Source: Desulfonatronovibrio sp046496945 (GTDB lineage: Bacteria; Desulfobacterota; Desulfovibrionia; Desulfovibrionales; Desulfonatronovibrionaceae). From it: a DNA stretch of 12,282 nt. This document shows positions 7,191-12,282 of this stretch, in pieces. The notes below the pieces were generated by a model that was not told the DNA's origin, made no database searches, and worked only from the letters and a program-made list of their open reading frames with translations. The DNA is taken from the NCBI GenBank assembly GCA_046496945.1, contig JAWOGL010000123.1, positions 1 to 12,282 on the forward strand, in the 5' to 3' direction. The stretch's first letter is position 1, and each line of letters starts with the position of its first letter. The translations under genes were made by a program, and so were the position numbers.

Positions 7191-7562
7191 GTTCAATACC
7201 TCCTTGTTATTTTGCGCTGATATGCCCAGGCGGCAACAGCAACCCGGCATGGCAAAGCTTTTGACCATAAGGCCGTCTTCAATCCATGCCTGGGTAACCT
7301 GTGAAATGTCACCGGCAATAAACGGGATTACCCGGATTCTCATCCATTTCAATCTGGTGTGGAGCTGATTGGAAATGGCTCCGCATATCAGGACTTCCAC
7401 TCCTTCTTTTGCCAGCCATGTGCATCTGTCCATATCCCCGGGTAATTTAATGAATTTTTCGTGGATTTTTTTCTCATCCTGGATATCCATAAGACAGATC
7501 TCTCTGGACACATCAAATACTGGGGAAATTCTCTTTTTCCATATTGAAAAAGCTACCTTCAT
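6882..7562 (-). CDS. NifX-like domain fused to Gly-Gln repeat and zinc ribbon
   Basis: One uninterrupted 226-residue frame with three parts. Residues 1-110 are a NifX-type domain (MKVAFSIWKKRISPVFDVSR, then EVLICGAISNQLH, ending MPGCCC, where such proteins usually stop). Residues 125-190 are low-complexity, with about 14 GQ dipeptides encoded by a hexamer repeat. The last about 35 residues hold CTCPKCGH and CMKQKCPECGE, a likely zinc ribbon of the type found in small proteins near NifX/MinD genes. At the junction a perfect AAGGAGGT stands 7 bases before an in-frame ATG at 7190, so the frame may yield both a fusion and a separate C-terminal protein. ATG 7562 is preferred to GTG 7604 because the NifX domain starts there, though its ribosome site (TAGG) is weak. 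It is the first gene after the sigma-54 promoter at 7693-7708. Confidence 0.75.
   Translation of the reverse strand: MKVAFSIWKKRISPVFDVSREICLMDIQDEKKIHEKFIKLPGDMDRCTWLAKEGVEVLICGAISNQLHTRLKWMRIRVIPFIAGDISQVTQAWIEDGLMVKSFAMPGCCCRLGISAQNNKEVLNMKGRNQGQSCPRGRGQGSGQGQGQGQGQGQGQGQGQGQGQGQGQGQGRRRSGTDSTTQGQGAANNAGVCTCPKCGHQSPHQRGVPCMKQKCPECGEIMRGQV
7051..7134. repeat. Hexanucleotide tandem repeat encoding Gly-Gln
   Basis: Fourteen contiguous 6-base units on the plus strand, mostly CCTTGG with CCCTGG and CCCTGA variants. Three tandem copies of the 12-base unit CCCTGACCTTGG lie at 93-128 of the 7000s (7093-7128). On the minus strand each unit encodes Gly-Gln. The unit is a multiple of three, so copy-number change would lengthen or shorten the tract without frameshift. 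Confidence 0.95.
7198..7205 (-). promoter_or_regulatory. Perfect Shine-Dalgarno inside the fused frame
   Basis: The minus strand reads AAGGAGGT, full complementarity to the 16S rRNA 3' end, with a 7-base spacer (7191-7197) before ATG 7188-7190. It is the best ribosome site in the operon and lies inside an open frame, coding for the residues KEV in the fusion. Confidence 0.75.
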
Positions 7563-7654
7563 AAACAGACCTATACAGGATGAGCCGGGCAAGCAGCGGT
7601 TCACTCGGTTATTTGGGACTTTACACCATATTTTACAGTCAGCCGCAAAAATTC

Positions 7655-7687
7655 AGGGCCGGCCCTTGTTCATGGTGAGTAGTCACC
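7655..7687 (-). repeat. Two inverted repeats in the operon leader
   Basis: GGTGA-GTAG-TCACC (7674-7687) lies at the predicted transcription start. AGGGCCGGCCCT (7655-7666) is a perfect 12-base palindrome and on the minus strand is followed by GAATTTTTG. The second could form a weak attenuator-like hairpin or be a protein site. Confidence 0.4.
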
Positions 7688-7692
7688 TTACT

Positions 7693-7708
7693 AGCAAATA
7701 GCAGGCCA
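7693..7708 (-). promoter_or_regulatory. Sigma-54 (-24/-12) promoter of the ORP-type operon
   Basis: The minus strand reads TGGCCTG-CTAT-TTGCT. It matches the sigma-54 consensus TGGCACG-N4-TTGCW at all but two positions and keeps the obligatory GG and GC dinucleotides exactly 10 bases apart. Transcription would start near 7682, about 120 bases upstream of ATG 7562. The neighbouring gene encodes a sigma-54 activator, which supports the call. Confidence 0.75.
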
Positions 7709-7883
7709 TGTTGCTTCAAGGTTGTTGCTCTCGATTAACATCCTGAAATAATAACAGATATTAAATTGATGGGAAAGAAAAACCAAACGTTCAGTGTCAT
7801 TTATGCTACTATGCTTTGGGGGTACGGTATTTTTAATGAGAATATATGGCCGGGTCAGGGTCCTGAAAAGGGGATTGTAAGTC

Positions 7884-9272
7884 TTACTTGGGAAGTTTAT
7901 ATCGACCGTCTTTTTCAGGCAGTTTTATTCCCAGTTCCTTGATTTTGCGAAACAGGGTGCTTTTATGTATTCCCAGTTCGTCGGCAGCTGCCTGACGGTT
8001 ATAGTGATTGCGTCTGATGGCCTCAGAAATGGTTTTTGCTTCCAGACTTCTGCGGGCGCTCTTTATGTCCTGATTGCTGGATATTCTGTCATTGTGCCTG
8101 GTAATTTCCGGAGGAAGGTGTTCAATTTTAATTTCTCCGCTGCGGCACATGATAAAGGCCCGCTCGATCACGTTCTCCAGTTCCCGGATATTGCCGGGCC
8201 ATTCGTGGGCCATGAGGAGTGAAAGGGCCTGGACGTCCACGCCCTGGATGTCTCTGTTTTGCAGCCGGTTGAAGCGCTGGATAAAATTTTCCGCAAGTAA
8301 AGGGATGTCTTCCTTGCGTCTGCGCAGAGGGGGAATTTCCAGCCGGACAACATTTATCCGGTAATACAGATCCAGGCGAAATTTTTCTTCCTCCACCAGT
8401 TTTTCCAGATGTTTATTAGTCGCGGTTATTACCCTGGCTTCCATTTTCTCGGACCTGGTGGAACCCAGAGGCTCAAAGACTTTCTCCTGAAGAACCCTCA
8501 GGAGCCTGACCTGCATGGCCTGGCTTATTTCTCCGATTTCATCCAGGAGGATGGTCCCTTTTCCGGCCAGGGCGAACCGGCCGGGCTTGTCTTTTGTCGC
8601 ACCGGTGAAAGCTCCGGCTTTGTACCCAAAGAGTTCTGATTCCAGCAGACTGTCAGGAAGGGCCGCGCAGTTAATTGCCACAAAAGGGCCAGTGGACCAG
8701 GGACTTAAGGAGTGGATGGTCCTGGCCACAAGTTCCTTCCCGGTCCCTGTTTCGCCCAGGATAAGTACAGTACTCGGGCTTTCCGCGACAGCAGGCATGA
8801 TTTCAAAAATTCCTTCCATAAGGGGACTTCGGCTTACCAGATCACCGATACTGAATCTGCTTTCCAGTTCTTTTCTCAGGCCTTCCACCTCGCTCAAATC
8901 CCTGAAGGTTTCTGCTCCGCCGATTACCCTGCCGTGCTGATCAAGAAGTACTGCAGTGGATATGCTTATGGGAATACGTTGCCCCTCAGCGTTGATAATA
9001 TAACCTGACCGTCCTATTATCGACTTTCCGGTTTTTATTGTCTTCTGCAGGGCGCACTGGGTTTCACACATGCTGGACCTGAATACATCACAGCACTGTC
9101 TGCCCATTGCTTCGTGCCTGGGTATGCCGGTAATATTTTCGGCAGCCCGGTTGAATGATGTAATTTTCCAGTCCCTGTCCACGGTAAACACCCCGTCTGA
9201 GATGCTTTCCAGGATGGCTTCCGTGCCATGCATAATGGGTGTTCTGGAAGATTGGCCGTTTTTTGAAGTCAT
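7884..9272 (-). CDS. Sigma-54-dependent activator with Cys-rich PAS domain (ORP-type regulator)
   Basis: A 462-residue enhancer-binding protein. Residues about 15-125 are a PAS sensor with a cysteine cluster, C60, C61, C69 and C73 (RQCCDVFRSSMCETQC), that could sense redox or hold a cluster. The AAA+ domain (about 145-375) has Walker A GETGTGKE at 173-180, the sigma-54 contact loop GAFTGA at 220-225, Walker B ILLDE at 241-245, and the arginine-rich IPPLRRRKEDIPLL. A Fis-type helix-turn-helix occupies about 409-452 (NRQAAADELGIHKSTLFRKI). All motifs needed for activation are intact. I chose ATG 9272; a TTG three codons earlier also fits, and neither has a strong ribosome site. A TATACT element (minus strand, 9292-9287) could serve as a -10. 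It is upstream of and in the same direction as the ORP-type operon, matching the role of DVU2106 in Desulfovibrio vulgaris. Confidence 0.92.
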   Translation of the reverse strand: MTSKNGQSSRTPIMHGTEAILESISDGVFTVDRDWKITSFNRAAENITGIPRHEAMGRQCCDVFRSSMCETQCALQKTIKTGKSIIGRSGYIINAEGQRIPISISTAVLLDQHGRVIGGAETFRDLSEVEGLRKELESRFSIGDLVSRSPLMEGIFEIMPAVAESPSTVLILGETGTGKELVARTIHSLSPWSTGPFVAINCAALPDSLLESELFGYKAGAFTGATKDKPGRFALAGKGTILLDEIGEISQAMQVRLLRVLQEKVFEPLGSTRSEKMEARVITATNKHLEKLVEEEKFRLDLYYRINVVRLEIPPLRRRKEDIPLLAENFIQRFNRLQNRDIQGVDVQALSLLMAHEWPGNIRELENVIERAFIMCRSGEIKIEHLPPEITRHNDRISSNQDIKSARRSLEAKTISEAIRRNHYNRQAAADELGIHKSTLFRKIKELGIKLPEKDGRYKLPK

Positions 9273-9359
9273 AGTTGTCAAGCTGTAGTATAAGGACTTT
9301 TTTTCAGTTTACTGTTAAATTCTGGAAAAGAACATGCAATATCACAATAATCAGCAAAT

Positions 9360-10856
9360 TTAAAATCTTTTAAGCAGACTCTCCCCGAACTCAGAGGCCA
9401 GTCCTTTCCAGAGATTGAAACACATCAGCAAGAGTATAAAGGTAAATGGCAGGGCAGCGGCTATGGCCATCTGCTGCAGGGCGGCCAGCCCACCGGAAAC
9501 AAGAAGTATGGCTGCCACAGAAGACTGAGTAACTCCCCAGATAATTTTTCTGGAAAGGGTGGGATCAGGCGAACCCTGGCTGGTCATGATTCCCAGCACA
9601 AAGGTGGCTGAATCCGCGGAAGTCACAAAAAATACAAGGAGCAGTAAGATGGCTGCGTTGGACAACAGTACAGTTCCGGGGAAGTGCTCAAAAACCATGA
9701 ACAGGGCGGTGGACACGTTTTCCTCAACAGCCAGGCCGATACCTGCGCCCTGTTCCAGCTCCAGGTAAAGAGAAGCCCCTCCAAAAACACTGAACCAGAC
9801 AAAGGTCAGCAGGGTTGGAACCAGAAGGGCGCCGCTGACAAATTCCCGAATGGTCCTGCCCCTGGATATCCGGGCCACAAAAATACCTACAAAAGGAGAC
9901 CAGGCAATCCACCAGGCCCAGTAAAACAGGGTCCAGCTTTTATACCACTCGTGTCCCATAAAAGGGTTTACCGCCAGGCTCATTTCCAGAATATTGCCCA
10001 TGTATCCGCCCATGGTATCGGTAAAGACGTTAAAAATATACGAGGTGGGTCCAAAAACCAGCATAAATACAACCAGCAGGAAAGCCAGAAAAATATTAGA
10101 TTTGCTCAAAAGCTGGATGCCTTTGTCCAGACCGGCAATAGCTGAGATCATGAACAAAAGGGTGGTAACGGCGATGATACCCAGTGTCACCGCATTGGTA
10201 GCAGGTAATCCGTACAGATGTTCCAGGCCGCTGTTGATCTGCATTGCCCCGAGCCCCAGGGATGTAGCTATGCCGAAAATAGTGGCGAACACAGCCAGAA
10301 TGTCAATAAGATATCCCCATCCGCCGTAAATGCGGTTGCCAAGCATGGGATAGAAGCATGAACTGATCAGAGTGGGCATGCCCCGCCGGAAAGAAAAATA
10401 AGCGATGCTCAGGCTCATGACAATATATATGGCCCAGGGGTGCAGGCCCCAGTGAAAAAAACTGTAGCGCATGGCGAAAGTTGCTGCCTGTCCTGATTGG
10501 GGATCAATATGTTCAGGCGGGTTCATGAAATGGCTGACTGGTTCGGCAACACCCCAGAAAATAAGGCCTATGCCCATTCCGGCCGCGAAAAGCATGCTGA
10601 ACCAGCCAAAATATGTATATTCAGGCTTTTCATGATCTTTTCCCAGTTTGATGCTGCCGAACCTGCTCAGTGCCAGGACCAGGCAAAAGGCCAGAAAAAA
10701 GAATCCCGAAAGCATGTAAGCCCAGCCGAAATGCGCAATGATTGCACCGTGCACGACTGCGGAGAATTTACTGACAAGTTCGGGATCAAATACTCCCACA
10801 GAAACGAAAGCCGCTACAATTATCAGAGAAAACAGAAAAACTTTATCTTTAAACAT
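9360..10856 (-). CDS. BCCT-family betaine-type transporter, Na+-coupled
   Basis: A 498-residue inner-membrane protein with about 12 hydrophobic segments and the BCCT fold. The glycine stretch GMGIG (93-97, in AAGMGIGLIFWGVAEP) is the form seen in Na+-coupled betaine carriers such as BetP, rather than GMGID as in choline carriers. The substrate-box signature YWAWWIAWSPFVG (312-324; W313, W315, W316, W319) is complete and is followed by ARISRGRTIREF. It therefore probably imports glycine betaine or a related compatible solute. N- and C-terminal tails are short (only about 20 residues after the last segment), so the long osmosensing C-terminal helix of BetP is absent. ATG 10856 has GGAG 8 bases upstream. 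It begins 23 bases after the UspA gene, so the two are very likely co-transcribed. Confidence 0.93.
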   Translation of the reverse strand: MFKDKVFLFSLIIVAAFVSVGVFDPELVSKFSAVVHGAIIAHFGWAYMLSGFFFLAFCLVLALSRFGSIKLGKDHEKPEYTYFGWFSMLFAAGMGIGLIFWGVAEPVSHFMNPPEHIDPQSGQAATFAMRYSFFHWGLHPWAIYIVMSLSIAYFSFRRGMPTLISSCFYPMLGNRIYGGWGYLIDILAVFATIFGIATSLGLGAMQINSGLEHLYGLPATNAVTLGIIAVTTLLFMISAIAGLDKGIQLLSKSNIFLAFLLVVFMLVFGPTSYIFNVFTDTMGGYMGNILEMSLAVNPFMGHEWYKSWTLFYWAWWIAWSPFVGIFVARISRGRTIREFVSGALLVPTLLTFVWFSVFGGASLYLELEQGAGIGLAVEENVSTALFMVFEHFPGTVLLSNAAILLLLVFFVTSADSATFVLGIMTSQGSPDPTLSRKIIWGVTQSSVAAILLVSGGLAALQQMAIAAALPFTFILLLMCFNLWKGLASEFGESLLKRF

Positions 10857-10879
10857 GAAGGAGGCTCCGGGGTGAAGTA

Positions 10880-11677
10880 TCAGGGGATCAGCAGGATAGA
10901 ACTTTTGACGCCGGTGGTTACCCTGGAACTGGTAGAACCAAGAATCATGGAAGGAAAAGGCTCGTTCATTCTGCCAAGGGCCACCAGTTCAGCATCTGTG
11001 TCTTCAGTAGCTTGAATAATATGCCTGGCAGGCGAACCAATGCGTGAGTAACTTTTTATGCTTTCAAAGTCATCCTGGAATTTATCCTTGAGTTTATCCA
11101 GCCTTGCCTGGACATTTTCCCTGCGGATCTGCTCAGTGTACGGATCCGCAGCCCTTTTGCCCACATGCAGAATAATCAGTTCGGACACGAACGCGCCCAG
11201 CATTTTGATGTAGGGCCAGACCCTTTGGGCTGCTTCTCCAAAATCAGTGGCAAAGACTACTTTTTTTAAATCCTCGGTTTCTTTTAAAGCCGGCCTTTGC
11301 TTGTGGACAAAGACCGGCTTTTCACTGAGCCTGAGCACATCATGAGTGACGCTGCCCATAAGAGATGAAACAAGAAAATTTTTCGAGCTGGCAGGCATAT
11401 ATATGCCTTCGGTCTGCTCTTCTTCCGCGGTTCTGACTATTTCAGATGCAACATGGCCCGAACAGAGTCGGAATCTCGCGTTTATTTCGAGCTCTGAAAG
11501 TTCCTGTGTAAGATGCGTGAGTCGTGCTCGGGCATGATCGTGGCTGCCCAGTCCCGGATTGAGAACATGTACCAGGGTTATTTCCCGGGAGCCTAAAGTG
11601 GTGATAAATGACGATTTTATTTTAATATCTGAAATGGATTCACCCAGATCAACAGGGTAGATTATTTTGTTGAACAT
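10880..11677 (-). CDS. Tandem-domain universal stress protein (UspA family)
   Basis: A 265-residue cytoplasmic protein with two Usp folds: residues 1 to about 130 (IIYPVDLGE, ITLVHVLNPG, LMGSVTHDVLRLSEKPVFV) and about 138-265 (VVFATDFGEAAQRVWPYIKML, LIILHVGK, ALGRMNEP, ILGSTSSRVTTGVKSSILLI). The ATP-binding pattern G-x2-G-x9-G-S/T is only partly kept. The distal GS is present in both halves, but the first glycines are replaced in domain 1 and one is Asn in domain 2, so nucleotide binding is uncertain. ATG 11677 has AAGGA 7-8 bases upstream. Usp proteins next to membrane transporters often modulate them. Here it directly precedes the BCCT gene, suggesting a role in osmotic or general stress. 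An inverted repeat with 16-bp arms lies 37 bases upstream. Confidence 0.9.
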   Translation of the reverse strand: MFNKIIYPVDLGESISDIKIKSSFITTLGSREITLVHVLNPGLGSHDHARARLTHLTQELSELEINARFRLCSGHVASEIVRTAEEEQTEGIYMPASSKNFLVSSLMGSVTHDVLRLSEKPVFVHKQRPALKETEDLKKVVFATDFGEAAQRVWPYIKMLGAFVSELIILHVGKRAADPYTEQIRRENVQARLDKLKDKFQDDFESIKSYSRIGSPARHIIQATEDTDAELVALGRMNEPFPSMILGSTSSRVTTGVKSSILLIP

Positions 11678-11713
11678 TAATTTTCCTTGTTCCCGGAACT
11701 GTCAGAGAATACA

Positions 11714-11756
11714 GTCCGGCTTTCACCCGGAAAATATTTTCGGGTGAAAGCCGGAC
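11714..11756. repeat. Long inverted repeat upstream of usp-BCCT
   Basis: Perfect 16-base arms at 11714-11729 and 11741-11756 (GTCCGGCTTTCACCCG and its reverse complement) enclose an 11-base AT-rich loop. The repeat lies between the terminator of the selenoprotein gene and the usp start. No T-run follows on either strand, so it is more likely an operator, a leader structure or a backup terminator than a plain intrinsic terminator. Confidence 0.85.
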
Positions 11757-11778
11757 AAAAGGGCACCTGTCTGGGATT

Positions 11779-11804
11779 AAAAAAGACTCCGGCATCCAGC
11801 CGGA
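11779..11804 (-). terminator. Intrinsic terminator after the selenoprotein gene
   Basis: The minus strand reads TCCGGC-TGGAT-GCCGGA, then GTC and six T residues (11784-11779). A GC-rich 6-bp stem, 5-base loop and T-run 12 bases after the TGA stop at 11816 make a canonical Rho-independent terminator for the argB-selenoprotein transcript. Confidence 0.85.
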
Positions 11805-11815
11805 ATTTATATTCC

Positions 11816-12016
11816 TCAGGAGCCGTTGTACCCGATGCTGACATTGTCGTTCTCAACGATAACCGGAACCTCCCGTTTGCCGTCTGACAGTTCAAGCATT
11901 TTTTCCAGCTGGTCCGGTTTTTCCAGCACGTCAATGTACCGGTGATCCTTATAGGCCTCCCTGGCCTTTCTGGTAAAAGGTCAACCGCTTTTTCCGTAAA
12001 TAACAGGTGTTGCCAT
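11816..12016 (-). CDS. Glutaredoxin-like selenoprotein, UXX-star type (in-frame TGA = Sec12)
   Basis: A 66-codon gene that appears only if the TGA at 11983-11981 is read as selenocysteine. The start ATG 12016 has a perfect AAAGGAGG (12030-12023) 6 bases upstream. The N-terminus MATPVIYGKSG-U-PFTRKARE has the beta strand plus active-site turn of thioredoxin-fold proteins, with U12 where glutaredoxins carry the catalytic Cys (U-P-F-T). The frame then continues with sensible sequence to VPVIVENDNVSIGYNGS, which contains the cis-Pro region (EVPVIV) and a terminal glycine-rich end. This matches the small family named UXX-star (seleno)proteins. A SECIS-like hairpin follows the TGA. The TGA stop at 11816 is followed by a terminator. 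It is 37 bases downstream of argB and probably co-transcribed. Alternatives are a nonsense mutation of a Cys codon or a sequencing error. Confidence 0.85.
11947..11980 (-). promoter_or_regulatory. Bacterial SECIS-like element
   Basis: Immediately after the TGA, CCTTTTA (11980-11974) pairs with TATAAGG (11953-11947), 6 of 7 positions. An upper stem GGCC/GGCC (11966-11963/11957-11954) closes a 5-base loop AGGGA. The 5' side has a 7-base bulge. The loop begins 18 bases after the TGA and has G at its second place, within the range described for bacterial SECIS elements recognised by SelB. Confidence 0.6.
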
Positions 12017-12022
12017 GTTCTT

Positions 12023-12030
12023 CCTCCTTT
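12023..12030 (-). promoter_or_regulatory. Shine-Dalgarno of the selenoprotein gene
   Basis: The minus strand reads AAAGGAGG with a 6-base spacer (GAAGAAC region) before ATG 12016. This strong site fixes the start of the short gene and argues that the frame broken by TGA is really translated. Confidence 0.8.
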
Positions 12031-12053
12031 GCTGCAAGCATTTGCAAGATTAT

Positions 12054-12282
12054 TTACCAGACAACTTCCGTGCCTATTCCGCCTGGGGTAAAAATTTCCA
12101 GAACAATGGAGTTTTCCACCCGCCCGTCAATAATATGGGCTTTTTGAACTCCTTCCTCAATCGCTTCCAGGCAGCATTTGATTTTGGGGATCATACCTCC
12201 GGACGCTGTGCCGGATTCAATAATATCGACCGCCTCTCTGCGGGTCAGGGAAGAGATTATCTCGCCTGTGCCGGACTTTACT
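12054..12282 (-). CDS. argB: Acetylglutamate kinase, C-terminal fragment
   Basis: The last 75 residues of N-acetylglutamate kinase, which phosphorylates N-acetylglutamate in the second step of arginine biosynthesis. The gene runs in from beyond the right edge and ends at TAA 12056-12054. Diagnostic sequence is ASGGMIPKIKCCLEAIEEGV, then AHIIDGRVENSIVLEIFT and GGIGTEVVW. The GGMIPK motif, the HIIDGR strand and the GIGT end are standard ArgB landmarks. No start is visible, so an ORF search needing a start codon would skip it. The selenoprotein gene follows after 37 bases with no terminator between, so the two probably share a transcript. The remainder of the gene lies outside the window, so full-length integrity cannot be judged. 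Confidence 0.95.
   Translation of the reverse strand, partial: VKSGTGEIISSLTRREAVDIIESGTASGGMIPKIKCCLEAIEEGVQKAHIIDGRVENSIVLEIFTPGGIGTEVVW

Larger units (their letters stand above)
7563..7883 (-). other. Regulatory gap between sigma-54 activator and ORP-type operon
   Basis: A gap of about 320 bases without a convincing gene. From upstream to downstream on the minus strand it holds a small palindrome, TCAGGGTCCTGA (7855-7866), an AT-rich stretch with a repeated TATGCT (7802-7807, 7810-7815), and a repeated GTTGCT (7710-7715, 7724-7729). Next come the -24/-12 promoter (7693-7708) and two leader inverted repeats (7674-7687 and 7655-7666). Activator-binding sites are expected between 7709 and 7883, but I could not identify a convincing pair. 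Confidence 0.6.

Noticed and set aside
6872..7264. Plus-strand ORF rich in GLGLGPD repeats
   Set aside because: It is the antisense reading of the Gly-Gln hexamer repeat; the minus-strand frame has the NifX and zinc-ribbon domains.
11677..11934. Minus-strand 85-codon ORF and overlapping plus-strand ORF 11687-11887
   Set aside because: Both run through the long inverted repeat and terminator and show no family resemblance. The selenoprotein frame explains the right-hand part, with a proper ribosome site.
11981..11983. Reading the TGA as a pseudogene-making stop
   Set aside because: The flanking frame is intact, the stop sits at the catalytic chalcogen position, and a SECIS-like hairpin follows; recoding is the better explanation, though not proven.

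Overview
The window looks like the chromosome of an anaerobic Desulfobacterota (Desulfovibrionales-like) bacterium. This is inferred from an orange-protein (ORP)-type locus: ORP/NifX-like proteins, paired ferredoxin-containing MinD ATPases and a sigma-54 activator, an arrangement known from Desulfovibrio. A selenocysteine-encoding gene fits the same assignment, and a betaine-type BCCT transporter suggests salt stress. No database search was possible, so the taxon is tentative.

Layout. (1) 1-437, plus strand: C-terminal end of a type I glutamine synthetase. (2) 570-3739, plus strand: a two-gene signalling operon, an HDOD protein followed immediately by a GAF-like/GGDEF/EAL c-di-GMP enzyme. (3) 3852-7562, minus strand: six genes read right to left. 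They are a NifX-like/Gly-Gln-repeat/zinc-ribbon protein, an ORP-like protein, two overlapping MinD/ferredoxin ATPases, a second complete NifX-like protein, and a degenerate response-regulator receiver domain. A good -24/-12 (sigma-54) promoter precedes them at 7693-7708. (4) 7884-9272, minus strand: PAS/AAA+/Fis sigma-54 activator, the probable regulator of block 3. (5) 9360-11677, minus strand: tandem-domain UspA protein followed by a BCCT transporter. (6) 11779-12282, minus strand: 3' end of argB, then a 66-codon gene with an in-frame TGA at codon 12. The TGA lies in a glutaredoxin-like active-site context, is followed by a SECIS-like hairpin, and the gene ends before a clean intrinsic terminator. 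I read it as a selenoprotein of the UXX-star/glutaredoxin-like type; ordinary ORF calling misses it.

How the genes fit together. In Desulfovibrio vulgaris the orp genes form two divergent sigma-54-dependent operons flanking their activator, and the products form a complex with the Mo-Cu orange protein. Here the comparable genes appear to form one unidirectional operon downstream of the activator. Two things are added: a receiver-like protein at the 3' end, and a first gene in which a NifX domain runs in frame into a GQ-repeat/zinc-ribbon module. A perfect internal Shine-Dalgarno and ATG sit at the junction. The Usp-BCCT pair looks like a stress/osmolyte unit. A striking inverted repeat with 16-bp arms lies just upstream of it.
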